Shown here one piece after another: positions 47,470 through 57,862 of a DNA stretch of 64,000 nucleotides. Each line of letters begins with the position of its first letter. The stretch's first letter is position 1. Made by a program: the position numbers and the translations under genes. Source of the stretch: an uncultured Clostridium sp. (GTDB lineage Bacteria > Bacillota > Clostridia > TANB77 > CAG-508); the NCBI GenBank assembly GCA_947571115.1, contig CANOWW010000001.1:62001-126000 (forward strand), given 5' to 3'. The notes under the pieces were generated by a model. That model saw only the letters and a program-made list of their open reading frames with translations. It was not told the DNA's origin and searched no databases.

Positions 47470-48697
47470 CTACATGATATTTTCGATGGCATTCAAAACA
47501 CCCAATTTCCCATATTCATATGTCAAAGCGCCTTGCTGAAACGCTACATAAGGCGCACGAATTGGCGCATCACAAGAAAGCTCAATCGATGAGCCCATCG
47601 TAAAAGCTCCGGCTGCCATAATCACTTTATCGGTATAGCCCGGCATTTCCCAAGGCATCGGAACCGAATTGGAATCAATCGCAGAACCGCTTTGGATGCC
47701 TTGGCAATATTTTATCATTTTTTCTTCGTCTCCAAATTCAATAGTTTGCACAATATCAGCCCTTTTTTCGTTATATTTTGGCTGCACTTTGTAACCTAAT
47801 TTTTCTAGCATATAACTCGTAAAAATAGCTGTCTTCAAGCTACTTGCTACAACGGATGGCGCTAAATACAAGCCTTGTAAAATATTTTTATTAATTCCCA
47901 AAGTTGGTCCAACTTCCTTTCCGTTGTCCCGGAGAAGTCAAACGTTCTGCTGCCAAATTTACCAAATCCTTTTTTCCTGCAATATACGCCCCATTTGGCG
48001 CCAAACCGCCACCCAGATTTTTAATCAAAGAACCAACCATAATATCAGCTCCAACCGCAAGCGGTTCTTTTTCGTCCACAAACTCCCCATAGCAATTATC
48101 CACCATAATGATGACTTCTTGGTTGACTTTACGAATTGCTTTTATCACTTTTTCAATTTTTTCAATGGTCAAACTTTCCCTTAGTGCATAACCGCGAGAA
48201 CGCTGAATTTCAATGAGCTTCACATTCTTCTGCGCTACTCTTTCTACAATTTGGGGAATATCAAAATCATTACTTACCAAATCAATTTGTTCATAATGAA
48301 TCTGGTAAGATTTGAGTGAACTCGGATTATCGTCAAAACCAATAACGGAGTCCAAAGTATCATAGGGCTTCCCGCAAATACTAAGCATCGTGTCGCCCGG
48401 GCGCAACATCGCAAACAGCAAAACTGTAATCGCATGCGTTCCTGAAATAAACTGGGTTCTAACCAGCGCATCTTCTGCGCCCAAAACGTCCGCAAATACC
48501 TTTTCAATCGTATCTCGTCCAAGATCGTCATACCCATAACCAGTGGTTGACCCAAAATGAACTTCTGAAATTTTATTTTTCTGAAAAGCAGCCAACACTT
48601 TTTGGCTATTTCGCATACAAGCCAAATCCACTTTAGCCAATTCTGATTTCAAATTTTCCTCTGCCTCTAGCACCATTTTTTCTAATTGTTGGTTCAT
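47470..48697 (-). CDS. Methionine gamma-lyase-like PLP enzyme (aluminium-resistance family) with one CGG-A recoding site
   Basis: About 408 residues as one product. Fold-type I PLP enzyme: HFGSTTGYGYDDLGRD near residue 43, VDNCYGEFVD, and SLIKNLGGGLAPNGAYIAG holding the PLP lysine. The zero frame ends at 47891 just after CGG (47921-47923). Skipping the C gives LTSPGQGKEVGPTLGINKNI and runs to 47470 with SVVASSLKTAIF and IMAAGAFTMGSSIELS. The usual family length is a little over 400, so this is one gene. Its ATG overlaps the stop of the WG-repeat gene. Confidence 0.92.
47920..47923 (-). other. CGG-A recoding site in PLP lyase gene
   Basis: Reads CAA CGG A. The zero frame stops at 47891. Skipping C47923 restores PGQGKEVGPTLGI, a conserved stretch of the family. 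Confidence 0.9.
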
Positions 48698-50490
48698 TGT
48701 TTCTCTCCTTTTTCTAAATCTTCACAATACGTTGTCTCAGATTGATTTAGCAAATACTTCCCAATAAATTGTGGGAAAAAGTAAGTATCTAGTTCATAAC
48801 TTGGCTCTACTATCACTTCGCCATTTTCATTCACAACGCCCCATTTTTCGCCTTTTTTTATGCCAGCAAAACCATATTCATTGAGTTCTGTTACCAAATC
48901 ATATTGACACTGGACCACATTTTTTCCTGCTTTATCAACAAATCCCCATTTGTCGTTTTGCTTAAAACTATACAATTTTTTATCTGGATAAATTTCTGTA
49001 TTTTCCACGATTTCACCATTTTTATTTAGATATTTTCTATCGGTTCCAGAATACACCACAGAATAATCGTTTTCTAAATTTTGTACAATGCAATCCTGCA
49101 TGGTAAACACTTTCTCTAATTGGTTCGAGTAAACATCTGTATAACCATTCATGCCGTCAACCGCCTGCAAAAAGCAAGTCCCTTCAATTAAAATAATAAA
49201 ATCGTACTTCGGCTCTATTTCGATTTCATTAATCGCAGCATTGATTACGCCTGATTTACTGTTTTCGTCTGTGAAAATAAAATAATTGTCAAATGCATAC
49301 GCCACTTGCGTATATTTTTTATCAATGTTGATGTCTTTACTGATGATACTATAATAGCCATTTTCGTCTTCCGCAATAAAATAGGCGGGATTTTCTGTCT
49401 CAATCATTTTGGTATAGGAAGTGGTATTGACTAAATTTCCGTTAATATCAAATAATTTCTTCTCGCCCTCTTTCTCTACGGAAATATAGTTTCCCGCAAT
49501 GGAATATTGCGTGTACTCTGGCTTTAAAATTGACTTTCCATTGGTTTTATAAAAACCATATTTTCCATTTTTCTCCACCACAAAAACTTTAGAAAGTTCG
49601 GAATAATGGATATCTTGGTAATTCAAATCAATGATTTTTTTCGTATTTTTAAAAACGCCTTTTTTGCCATTTTGCATCGCTATTAAATAAGGCTCATCTT
49701 CGTCATATTTAAGCGCTCTTTCAATCGACTCATATTTCGTATCTAACAAGCATTCTCCTTGCGCATTTATGTAACCAAAATTAATACCATCACTCGATTT
49801 TTTAGCAACAATATAGCCCGTTTTCTCATACGAAATATCAGGCAAATAATAGCCATCCGCTGCAATGGAATCATAGGCTAAATCAATCACATCATTTCCT
49901 TTGGCATCCAAAATACCATACTTCTCGTCTTTTTTGACTAAGATACTTCCTGGTTTGTCATTTAGGCTACTAATTTCTTGGTAAATTGCTTCTTTTACAA
50001 CGTTTCCCTCCAAATCCAGCAAACCATACAAACCATTTTTCTTATACTTTAGCGCCTGTTTTTCCATTTCATTATCAACACTCGTAGAAGGCTTTACTGC
50101 TTCAATTTCTTCATATTGTGCCAATATTTCCTCGTTTTTTTCATTCAAAACTTTGGTTTCTTGCTCTGTTTTACAAATAAAAACTGGTTTAGAAGGATTC
50201 GGAATATCGATTTGGTCATATTTCGCATCAAGGACCAAATTTCCTTTCTTATCAATTACACCAAGTTTTTCGCCTGACGTTAGCAAAAAATATTCATATG
50301 AAATATTGCCACCTTCTGCTAAACAAATTGTCTTTTTCACATCTTTTTCTTTTCTAAAAAACAAAAAAATAACAACCACTAATAACACAATAGCAATCAC
50401 ACTTGCTGCTATTTTTAGCACTTTTGTGTTTCCTAAAAAATGACTACTTCTATCTCTGTTTCTTACAATACGATTATTTCTACCACTCAA
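48694..50490 (-). CDS. Membrane-anchored WG-repeat protein
   Basis: 598 residues. After a basic N-terminus comes one transmembrane helix (about 25-45), then about ten WG-type repeats across the extracytoplasmic part, each with a core such as GKYGFYKTNGKSILKPEY or KWGFVDKAGKNVV. WG repeats form beta-propeller-like or KWG folds with unknown ligands. The gene overlaps the PLP lyase by four bases, which suggests co-translation, but I see no functional link. Confidence 0.88.
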   Translation of the reverse strand: MSGRNNRIVRNRDRSSHFLGNTKVLKIAASVIAIVLLVVVIFLFFRKEKDVKKTICLAEGGNISYEYFLLTSGEKLGVIDKKGNLVLDAKYDQIDIPNPSKPVFICKTEQETKVLNEKNEEILAQYEEIEAVKPSTSVDNEMEKQALKYKKNGLYGLLDLEGNVVKEAIYQEISSLNDKPGSILVKKDEKYGILDAKGNDVIDLAYDSIAADGYYLPDISYEKTGYIVAKKSSDGINFGYINAQGECLLDTKYESIERALKYDEDEPYLIAMQNGKKGVFKNTKKIIDLNYQDIHYSELSKVFVVEKNGKYGFYKTNGKSILKPEYTQYSIAGNYISVEKEGEKKLFDINGNLVNTTSYTKMIETENPAYFIAEDENGYYSIISKDINIDKKYTQVAYAFDNYFIFTDENSKSGVINAAINEIEIEPKYDFIILIEGTCFLQAVDGMNGYTDVYSNQLEKVFTMQDCIVQNLENDYSVVYSGTDRKYLNKNGEIVENTEIYPDKKLYSFKQNDKWGFVDKAGKNVVQCQYDLVTELNEYGFAGIKKGEKWGVVNENGEVIVEPSYELDTYFFPQFIGKYLLNQSETTYCEDLEKGEKQ

Positions 50491-50524
50491 TTTTGCTACT
50501 CCTATTTCATCTAATTATTTTTTA

Positions 50525-50545
50525 GGACAGGGTGTTCCCCTGTCC
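50525..50545. repeat. GC-rich hairpin after ppaC
   Basis: GGACAGGG (50525-50532) pairs with CCCTGTCC (50538-50545), loop of five. There is no T run on the minus strand, so it is a poor intrinsic terminator. It may be a processing or pausing hairpin between the pyrophosphatase and the WG-repeat gene. Confidence 0.6.
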
Positions 50546-50556
50546 CTGTTTACCTT

Positions 50557-51474
50557 CTATGCATTTTCTGTTAAAATTGGAACCACTTGTTTTTTTCGAG
50601 AAACAACTCCTTTTAACAAAGCTGTATGATTTTCTAATTTTACTCCATAAGATTTTTCAATTAAATCCGCCCTTTTTCCAAGAGTAATTGTTTGTGAATT
50701 ACTATTCACAATATCCGTAATCAACAACATAAATAAATCTAGCGATTTTTCGTCAATCACTTTTTGCATCCCTGCTTCTAAATCCGCTTTCATTTGCATC
50801 ACATCTTCAATCGATGCTGTGTTCACCTGATTAATCACTGCTTTTACGCCATTTAAATCAAATTCTTTAGCATCTAAACTCAAAATTTCTTCGATTGAAA
50901 AACCTGCCAAATCTGTTCCCGCTTTTAACATCTCCAAGCCATATGTATCTGGGTTAAGACCAGAAATTTCAGCCAATTCTTTCCCAGCTTCTTTATCTTC
51001 ACTTGTACAAGTTGGTGATTTGAATAATAATGTATCTGAAATAATAGCTGATAACATTAAAGTCGCCATCACTTTGTCAATTTCTACTTGATTTTCCTTG
51101 TACATTTTATACAAAATCGTTCCTGTGCAACCAACTGGCTCTGCTCGGTAATAAAGCGGATAAGCTGTATTTAGCGCCACTTTATGATGATCCACAATTT
51201 TCAAAATTTTGACTTTGTCCAAATTCTCAATGGTTTCTTTATCACTGGCATGATCTACTAAAATAACTTCTGAGCCATCTTCTACTTTCTCAATCAAACG
51301 TGGGGGCTCAATTCCTAAATAATCTAAAACATACTGTGTTTCTTTATTGACTTTTCCTAGTCTGCAACTTTCCACTTCTCTTCCTAATTTCGTTTCTAAA
51401 TTCGCTAATACTAAACTTGATGTAATCGAATCTGTGTCTGGATTTTTATGCCCAAATATCAATATTTTTGCCAT
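50557..51474 (-). CDS. ppaC: Manganese-dependent inorganic pyrophosphatase (DHH family)
   Basis: 305 residues. Metal-binding motifs are GHKNPDTDSITSS at the N-terminus, LVDHASDKE near residue 73 and the DHH motif IVDHHKVAL near residue 93. The C-terminal DHHA2 domain ends with GVVSRKKQVVPIL, which carries the substrate-binding SRKKQ box. It hydrolyses PPi to drive biosynthesis. Confidence 0.95.
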   Translation of the reverse strand: MAKILIFGHKNPDTDSITSSLVLANLETKLGREVESCRLGKVNKETQYVLDYLGIEPPRLIEKVEDGSEVILVDHASDKETIENLDKVKILKIVDHHKVALNTAYPLYYRAEPVGCTGTILYKMYKENQVEIDKVMATLMLSAIISDTLLFKSPTCTSEDKEAGKELAEISGLNPDTYGLEMLKAGTDLAGFSIEEILSLDAKEFDLNGVKAVINQVNTASIEDVMQMKADLEAGMQKVIDEKSLDLFMLLITDIVNSNSQTITLGKRADLIEKSYGVKLENHTALLKGVVSRKKQVVPILTENA

Positions 51475-51522
51475 TTTTTATTTCTCCTTTTTGATTTTAT
51501 TTCTTATTTTTCTTAACATTAA

Positions 51523-52005
51523 CTAATCGTCATTCTGGCTTGTTTCCTCTTTTGTTTCTTCTGTATCTTTTACTTCCACTACTTCTGCATCTTGCACATC
51601 TTGTATTTCTGATTCTTGCTTGATTTCTACTGGCTCTTCCTGTTTTGGTTGTTCTTTTCCACATTTTGAGCAAAAGTCATCCTTTTGATTAATTTCTGCC
51701 CCACATTCTGGACATTTCTTCACTTGTCTTAGTTGCAAAATCTCATCTTCCAATTTTGCAATCTCATCAAACTTTTCTGCAATTTGCTGACATTTTGCTT
51801 CAATTTGCTCTTTGCCTTCTTCTGAATTGATTTTGTAGCCATTGTAAACATGTTCGCCAATCTCGCCATAAAGCGATGTGATTGTATTTTTGGCATCATT
51901 AATTTTTCCCTTTAATTTAATCTCGCCAGAAAACTTCACTGTTTTCTCTTTTGTTACCTGATATGTTTCGCTCGCCTTTTTCCCCAATTTATTCAAAAAA
52001 TCCAT
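51523..52005 (-). CDS. Coiled-coil zinc-ribbon protein
   Basis: 160 residues. The N-terminal two thirds are a charged coiled coil. Near residue 98 a zinc ribbon with two cysteine pairs (CPECGAEI and CSKCGKEQ) follows, and the tail is very acidic. Proteins like this are common in Firmicutes and their role is not established. It lies between gpsA and ppaC in one operon. Confidence 0.85.
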   Translation of the reverse strand: MDFLNKLGKKASETYQVTKEKTVKFSGEIKLKGKINDAKNTITSLYGEIGEHVYNGYKINSEEGKEQIEAKCQQIAEKFDEIAKLEDEILQLRQVKKCPECGAEINQKDDFCSKCGKEQPKQEEPVEIKQESEIQDVQDAEVVEVKDTEETKEETSQNDD

Positions 52006-52025
52006 TTTGATTCCTCCTTTAAAAA

Positions 52026-53010
52026 TTATTCTTCCTTTAAATCACGTGTCATTAAAATCTCAACCGCTTTTTTAGGATCTAATCCATTGTATAACACATC
52101 ATAAACGGTTTCTACAATTGGCATTTCTACTTGATATTGTTTTGCCAAATGATACGCAGAGTCAATATTATCAATACTTTCAATCGTCATGCCAATCTGC
52201 TTCTTCGCCTCTTCTATCGAATAGCCTTTAGCTAGCAATTCGCCAGCTCTTCGATTTCTACTATGCTGACTTCCACAAGTTACAATTAAATCCCCCAAAC
52301 CTGTCAAGCCATAAAAAGTTTTAGAATTGCCTCCCATTGCTACACCAAGTCTCGTGATTTCTACCAAACCTCTTGTTGCCAGCATAGCAAACGTATTATC
52401 GCCAAACTCTAATCCAACAGCTGCCCCCGCACAAAAAGCAATAATATTTTTCAAAGCGCCTCCGCAGTTCTACGCCTTTTACATCCTCTGTATGGTACAT
52501 TCTAACACGATTGCTCTTGAACACTTCCATCACTTTCTCTTTGACTTCTTTGTCTTTTGAAGCAATTACCAAAGCAGTCGGCACACCAATTGCCACTTCC
52601 TCGGCATGACTTGGTCCAGACAAAATTCCATATTGGATACCCGGCAATTCTTCCTCTATCACTTGGTCCAATGTCAAATTGGTTTCTGGCTCAAACCCTT
52701 TAGAACACATCAAAACAATTTGGTTTGGTTTTACAAAATCCTTGTAACCTTTTATCGTGTTTCTGACAAACTTAGAAGGTGTCACATGTAAAATCATTTC
52801 TGTATTTTCCAAAGCCTCGCTGTATGAATTCGTGCACAAAATTCCATCTGGCAACTCAATTTCTGGCAAAAATACGCACTTTTTTTCTTCATTAATTTTG
52901 TTCTTTTCTCCCTCATCAAATGACCATACTTTGATAGTATTTCCCTGTTTTGCCAAATATATACTAAGCGCAATTCCCCAGCTTCCACTTCCAATCACTG
53001 AAATATTCAT
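52026..53010 (-). CDS. gpsA: Glycerol-3-phosphate dehydrogenase (NAD(P)+) with one CGG-A recoding site
   Basis: About 327 residues as one product, the normal GpsA size. The NAD loop is VIGSGSWGIALS; LSGPSHAEEVA and the catalytic-lysine stretch follow. In the zero frame the protein goes wrong after DVKGVEL. Skipping C52464 gives DVKGVELGGALKNIIAFCAG, where LGGALKN is a near-invariant GpsA motif with the catalytic lysine, and then LGDLIVTCGSQHSRNRR. It makes sn-glycerol-3-phosphate for the acyltransferase PlsY encoded just upstream. Confidence 0.94.
52461..52464 (-). other. CGG-A recoding site in gpsA
   Basis: Reads CTG CGG A. Skipping C52464 restores VELGGALKNIIAF, an invariant active-site motif. 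Confidence 0.92.
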
Positions 53011-53011
53011 A

Positions 53012-53654
53012 TTACACTTCTCCTTTATTTTCCTCTTTTTTCTTAAAGCTAAGTTTATTTTCGGTTCCGTTTAAAATTCGCTTCACATTTGTCCTATGAT
53101 TAAATATAATAAATGCTGCCATAATTATTCCAAAAATCAAATAATTTCCATCCACTAAATAATGTTCATGAATAAAAATCGTAAGAACTGGAAATAGCAC
53201 CGCAGCTGAAATAGAGCCCAGAGAAACCATTCTTGTAACTGCCATTAAACAGATTGCAAAAAGAAAACAAATCAAACCAATTTCCCAATTAAGCAGCAAC
53301 AAAACCCCTAAACTTGTTGCCACACCTTTTCCACCTCGAAATCCAAAAAACACTGGAAATGTATGACCGAGCCACAACTGCCACTGCTGCAATTTGCACA
53401 AAAATAGCAGTTTCTGTATGAATTATTTTTTCCATTCCTACTGCGATTAAAACAGCCACAACGCCTTTTAAAATATCTGCCACCAATGTTAAAATCGCAG
53501 CTTTTTTTCCAACCGTCCTTAAAATATTAGTGGTTCCACCATTTCCACTTCCTTTATCTCGTACATCAAAACCAGCCATTTTTTTGCTAATTAATACTGA
53601 AAAATTCACGCTACCAATTAAATACGCAATGATTGCTGTTATTATATATGGCAT
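53012..53654 (-). CDS. plsY: Acyl-phosphate:glycerol-3-phosphate acyltransferase with one CGG-T recoding site
   Basis: About 213 residues with five or more transmembrane helices. Motif 1 is GSVNFSVLISKK with the following GSGNGGTTNILRTVG. The zero frame ends at 53289 after CGG at 53367-53369. Skipping the C gives AVVAGHTFPVFFGFRGGKGV, which contains the second and third active-site motifs (GHTFPVF and FRGGKGVAT). PlsY uses acyl-phosphate and glycerol-3-phosphate, the product of GpsA, encoded one base downstream. A promoter is at 53686-53714. Confidence 0.94.
53366..53369 (-). other. CGG-T recoding site in plsY
   Basis: Reads GCT CGG T. Skipping C53369 restores VVAGHTFPVFFGFRGGKG, active-site motifs of PlsY. 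Confidence 0.92.
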
Positions 53655-53685
53655 AAATTTTCCTCCTTTATTTTTACTTTTTTAA

Positions 53686-53714
53686 AGCATATCATACTCA
53701 AAAAAATTTTTCAA
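53686..53714 (-). promoter_or_regulatory. Sigma-A promoter of plsY-gpsA
   Basis: TTGAAA (53709-53714) and TATGCT (53686-53691), 17-bp spacer, minus strand. The plsY ATG is about 32 bases downstream, preceded by AAAGGAGGA. Confidence 0.7.
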
Positions 53715-53742
53715 GTCATATTCTGATTTTTATTTTTAAAGT

Positions 53743-53770
53743 AATTAATATTTCTTACGAAATATTAATT
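53743..53770. terminator. AT-rich hairpin downstream of der
   Basis: A perfect 11-bp stem (53743-53753 with 53760-53770, six-base loop) lies 32 bases past the der stop. It lacks a strong T run on the minus strand, so termination is only possible. Confidence 0.5.
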
Positions 53771-53801
53771 AAGATATCCGTAATTCGCTTTACTCAAACG
53801 T

Positions 53802-55121
53802 CTATCTTATTTTCTCTCGTATTATCAACCTCACTGGCGTGCCTTGCAATCCAAAATTATTGCGAAAACAATTTATCATATATCTCTGATAAGAAAAATG
53901 AAACAATTCTCGGTTGTTTACAAAAATCACAAAAGTTGGTGGACGCGTTGAAGCCTGTGTACCATAAAAAATCTTGAGCCTTTTGCCTTTATCACTTGGC
54001 GGTTGCACCACAGAAATTGCTTCATTAATCACTTCGTTTACCACTGAAGTAGCTACTCTTAGAGAATTTTGCTGGTTCACTTCATTGATTAAACCAAATA
54101 ATTTTTGCACTCTTTGCCCTGTTTTTGCAGAAATAAAAATCATGGGCGCATATGTCGCATACGAAATTTTATTATAAATATTTTTCTTATATTCGTTCAT
54201 GGTTTTATCGTCTTTTTCGATTTCGTCCCATTTGTTTACAACAATAATAATACCTTTTCCACGCTCATGTGCCTCGCCCAAAATCTTCGCGTCTTGGTCA
54301 GTTACGCCTTCTTGGGCATCAATCAGCATCAGACAAACATCACTTCTGTCAATCGCCAAAAGAGTTCGCATAATACTAAACTTTTCAATGGACTCATTGA
54401 CTTTGCTTTTTTTGCGAATGCCAGCTGTATCAATCAGCAAATATTTACCAAACTCATTTTCAAATTCAGAATCAATTGCATCTCTTGTGGTTCCTGCAAT
54501 ATTGCTCACAATGGAACGTTCTTCGCCCAAAATCTGATTCAAAAGCGACGATTTTCCAACATTGGGCTTTCCAATAATCGCTACTTTGATTTTATCGTCA
54601 TTTTCTTCGTCTTCTGATTTAGGCGGCAATTGCGCATAAATCTCGTCTAGCAAATCGCCAATTCGTATCGCATTTGCTGTCGAAATAGCGTGTGGTTCGC
54701 CCATTCCTAAATTGTAAAATTCATAAATTTCAGGAGGTAACTCACCAAATTGGTCAGCTTTATTGCACACCAAAATAATTGGCTTTTTGGAACGTCTTAG
54801 CATATTCGCAATTTCTCTATCATCTGCTGTTACGCCTTGTCTCATATCCGTCATAAATAAAATCACGTCTGCAATTTCAATCGCCATATTCGCCTGTTCT
54901 CTCATTTGTGCCAAAATAATGTCCTCTTTTTCAGGCTCAATTCCGCCTGTATCAATCAAAGTAAAACTTCTATCTCGCCAAGTCGTATCTGCATAAATTC
55001 GGTCACGTGTAACGCCCGGCGTGTCTTCCACAATCGAAATTCTCTCCCCAACAATATAATTAAAAAAACTTGATTTCCCAACATTTGGTCGCCCAATAAT
55101 CGCTACAATTGGTTTTGACAT
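53802..55121 (-). CDS. der: Ribosome biogenesis GTPase Der
   Basis: 439 residues with two GTPase domains: G1 motifs GRPNVGKSSFFN near residue 9 and GKPNVGKSSLLN near residue 183, with NKAD and NKWD as G4 motifs. The KH-like C-terminal domain ends with GLQGTPVRLIIREK. Der is essential for 50S assembly. The order der-plsY-gpsA is common in Firmicutes. It has no CGG codon in frame. Confidence 0.96.
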   Translation of the reverse strand: MSKPIVAIIGRPNVGKSSFFNYIVGERISIVEDTPGVTRDRIYADTTWRDRSFTLIDTGGIEPEKEDIILAQMREQANMAIEIADVILFMTDMRQGVTADDREIANMLRRSKKPIILVCNKADQFGELPPEIYEFYNLGMGEPHAISTANAIRIGDLLDEIYAQLPPKSEDEENDDKIKVAIIGKPNVGKSSLLNQILGEERSIVSNIAGTTRDAIDSEFENEFGKYLLIDTAGIRKKSKVNESIEKFSIMRTLLAIDRSDVCLMLIDAQEGVTDQDAKILGEAHERGKGIIIVVNKWDEIEKDDKTMNEYKKNIYNKISYATYAPMIFISAKTGQRVQKLFGLINEVNQQNSLRVATSVVNEVINEAISVVQPPSDKGKRLKIFYGTQASTRPPTFVIFVNNRELFHFSYQRYMINCFRNNFGLQGTPVRLIIREKIR

Positions 55122-55138
55122 TTTTCTCCTCCTATTTG

Positions 55139-56810
55139 CTAATGCTTTTTATCAATATAAATCAAAAATACAATTAGAGTAACAAAAGATATTATTTTTG
55201 TGGTACTCATCATTCTAGTTCCTGTGTATTTAACTTCCAAAGTTCCTACTTCGTTTTCGTCAATCGTACTTCCCACAAAACCATTTTCCGTCTCAAAAAC
55301 GGTCAGTGGCATGCCATCTAGTTTGACAGAATAACCTGGATAATAAAGATACGGCAATTCCAAAATCGCTTTTTTATCTGAAGTCACTATTTGAGCTGAC
55401 ATCCTACTTCCTTTTTTATTTTCCTTTTGCAAATCACATTCGCCTTGTAAAACACTAATTCCTTGTTGCCTTGTAGCTACATAAAATAAATTATCATACG
55501 CTTTGCTTGGCAAATATTCCATTCTTCCCATACCAAGAATCCATTGATTTTCTTGCCCCGAAATAGCAACTGGTTCATATTCTGTTACCTCAGGAACCTC
55601 TTCTGCAAGCGGAATGCATGAATATCTGGAAAATAGATACATCATGCAAATCAAGCCAATTACCAAAACGTCTCTTCTGCCAAATTTTTTAATGAGTGTA
55701 CTCATATTCATGCTGGCAACAATGGCAAAGAAAAAGCTCGAAAACAGCAACATTCGCCATGGAAATTGCACCATATAACATGGGCTTGGCAATAATTTCC
55801 AAGGAAAATATCTCGTACTCATCCAGACGCTAATCATCCCTGAAATAAGAAAAAATAAATATTCTTTTTTATTTTCCTTAAGTACACGAATTGTTACAAG
55901 AGAAAACGCTAACATCAAAATCACTGGTAAGCCAATTTCAAAAACATAATGTGTATCGTTTGGCGTGATAAATAAATCTTTTGCTGAAAGAAGGCTTTCT
56001 TCCAAACTTTCCTGTGTCGCCATGGCGTCCTTTTCAAACACTCGATATTCTGCTGAAAATTTGGTTTGCAAAAAGGGAGCCCAATAGAAACTCGTCAGAA
56101 GCACAATCCATAAAATATCCAACAGCAAGCCTTTTTGAACACGACTACGTGAAAAATTTTTAGCATTGATCATACAATAAACCAAAGCAAAAATAGCTGT
56201 CAGCGCTGTCGCTATATTATGACTCAAAAGCAAACCCACTGCTCCCAAGACCAAATAATAATGATTTTTTTCTGTATTAAACAAATGATACAGCCCCAAA
56301 AACACCATTGGCACAAACACAAATGCCATACATTCCCCAAGAGCATGTCTGACATAAATGTCCGTAAAAAAATATGGCGATGTTATGTAGATTATTCCTG
56401 CCAACAAAGCAGTATTTCGGTTATCTGTCATACAATAAACTAATTTATAAAGGGAAACTCCTGCTAAGAACACAATCAAAACTAGCAATATTTTAAATCC
56501 AAAATGAAAGGAATGAAAAATTGCTCCGCATAGCTATTAGGCAATATTCTGAAAGTGGTCCATAAAACAAATCCCATGAATAGCCAAATCCCTTGGCAAA
56601 ATGCGAAATAACCTTTGTATTTTCCTTGTTAGTAATCGCTTGATAGGCACCATAGCCTCGCATCAAATGTTGACATCCATCGTCAAAATAAATATCGGTA
56701 TTGGGTCGAAAATTAGGGAGTGATAATACACATGCCACACAAAAAATAACTGCTATATCTACCATAACTCTATTTTCTTTTAGCCTATGTAGTATTTTTT
56801 TCAAAATCAT
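55139..56810 (-). CDS. Polytopic membrane protein, GT-C/YfhO-like, with one CGG-A recoding site
   Basis: About 556 residues with a dozen transmembrane helices and a soluble C-terminal domain of about 130 residues before a last helix. An early extracytoplasmic loop (TDIYFDDGCQHLMRG) and RHALGECMAFVFVPMVFLG resemble the YfhO-like family of putative glycan transferases. The zero frame ends at 56493 soon after CGG. Skipping C56528 gives YCLIAMGAIFHSFHFGFK, the second helix, and joins the frame to 55139. Function in glycan or lipid modification is inference. Confidence 0.82.
56525..56528 (-). other. CGG-A recoding site in YfhO-like gene
   Basis: Reads ATG CGG A. Skipping C56528 restores CLIAMGAIFHSFHFGFK and keeps the second transmembrane helix intact. 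Confidence 0.85.
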
Positions 56811-56828
56811 TTTTCTCCTTTTTTTCGT

Positions 56829-57323
56829 TTAATAAGATAATTTTCCTTCCAAATATTCGTCGTTTTCAATCCAGTCTTGAACATCATACACGACATACTC
56901 TTCTTTATATTTTCTTACAACTACTCTCTTAATCCCTGCATTAATAATGAGTTTTCGACACATCAAACAAGGAGCTGCTCCTTCTTCATAATCATGATTT
57001 TCTGTTCGGTAACCAACCAAATATAATGTACTCCCAATCATATCTTGCCTCGAAGCGCTAATAATCGCATTTTGCTCACTATGTACCGAACGACAAGCAT
57101 CGTAGCCAGTATGACGCTTATCTGGAAACATTTTTTTCTTCATACAATAACCCAAATCGCAGCAATTGACTCTGCCACGTGGAGCGCCAACATATCCTGT
57201 TGAAATAATTTGGTCATGATTAACAATTACACTACCATATTTTTTTCTCGTACAAGTTCCTCTACTTGCCACTGTTTCTGCAATATCCAAATAATAATTT
57301 TCTTTATCAATTCGCTCTTGCAT
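56829..57323 (-). CDS. dCMP deaminase family protein (ComEB-like)
   Basis: 164 residues. Zinc-binding and catalytic motifs are VHSEQNAI (histidine and proton-shuttling glutamate) and AAPCLMCRKLIINAG (two cysteines). An N-terminal segment with CxxK and GAPRGRVNC supports the dCMP deaminase group. It converts dCMP to dUMP for dTTP synthesis. It is in one run of genes with radA. Confidence 0.92.
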   Translation of the reverse strand: MQERIDKENYYLDIAETVASRGTCTRKKYGSVIVNHDQIISTGYVGAPRGRVNCCDLGYCMKKKMFPDKRHTGYDACRSVHSEQNAIISASRQDMIGSTLYLVGYRTENHDYEEGAAPCLMCRKLIINAGIKRVVVRKYKEEYVVYDVQDWIENDEYLEGKLSY

Positions 57324-57335
57324 CTTCGCTACCTC

Positions 57336-57845
57336 CTAATGTAATTGATCGCCACCTTGCAAATCGTACTGCCTATAATAACTTTTTCCTTTGTATTCTA
57401 CTCCTTTTTTTGAAATAACATTTCTTGTCGCAAAATTTATCACTACCACAACATCTTGATTTTTTAGCCCGATTTTTTCCAAATCTCTCTCGTCAAAATA
57501 ATAATAGTTGTTGACATCTGTATCAGAACTAGCATTCCAAGAAGTATTGACATCAATGTGATATTTGGCAGGATTTGTAATTTTGTCCCAAAACTCTTGA
57601 TAAGTCTCCTGATCCGTTGTTTGTAAATCACTTAATTTTTGAAAACCATAGCCACTTACATCACTTGTCTCCCCAGAAATATTATCCACTTTCCCTTGAA
57701 TGACCTTCATTTTTGCAATATAACTTTGCACATTTGCCATACGATACGTATCCAAAGTGACATTGATTGTTACAGTTGAGAGCAACAACAAAATTGTAAT
57801 TGTCACCACCAACGATACAATTGTGATACCTTTTTTATTTCTCAT
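57336..57845 (-). CDS. Prepilin-like protein with type IV pilin N-terminus
   Basis: 169 residues. The N-terminus RNKKGITIVSLVVTITILLLLS matches the class III signal: basic leader, glycine before the cleavage site and a long hydrophobic helix. The usual Glu at position +5 is a serine. The rest is a soluble domain with no cysteines. No pilin assembly genes are nearby, so the protein may be an orphan pseudopilin or a surface protein using the same processing. Confidence 0.7.
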   Translation of the reverse strand: MRNKKGITIVSLVVTITILLLLSTVTINVTLDTYRMANVQSYIAKMKVIQGKVDNISGETSDVSGYGFQKLSDLQTTDQETYQEFWDKITNPAKYHIDVNTSWNASSDTDVNNYYYFDERDLEKIGLKNQDVVVVINFATRNVISKKGVEYKGKSYYRQYDLQGGDQLH

Positions 57846-57862
57846 AAGTACCTCCCTACTTG

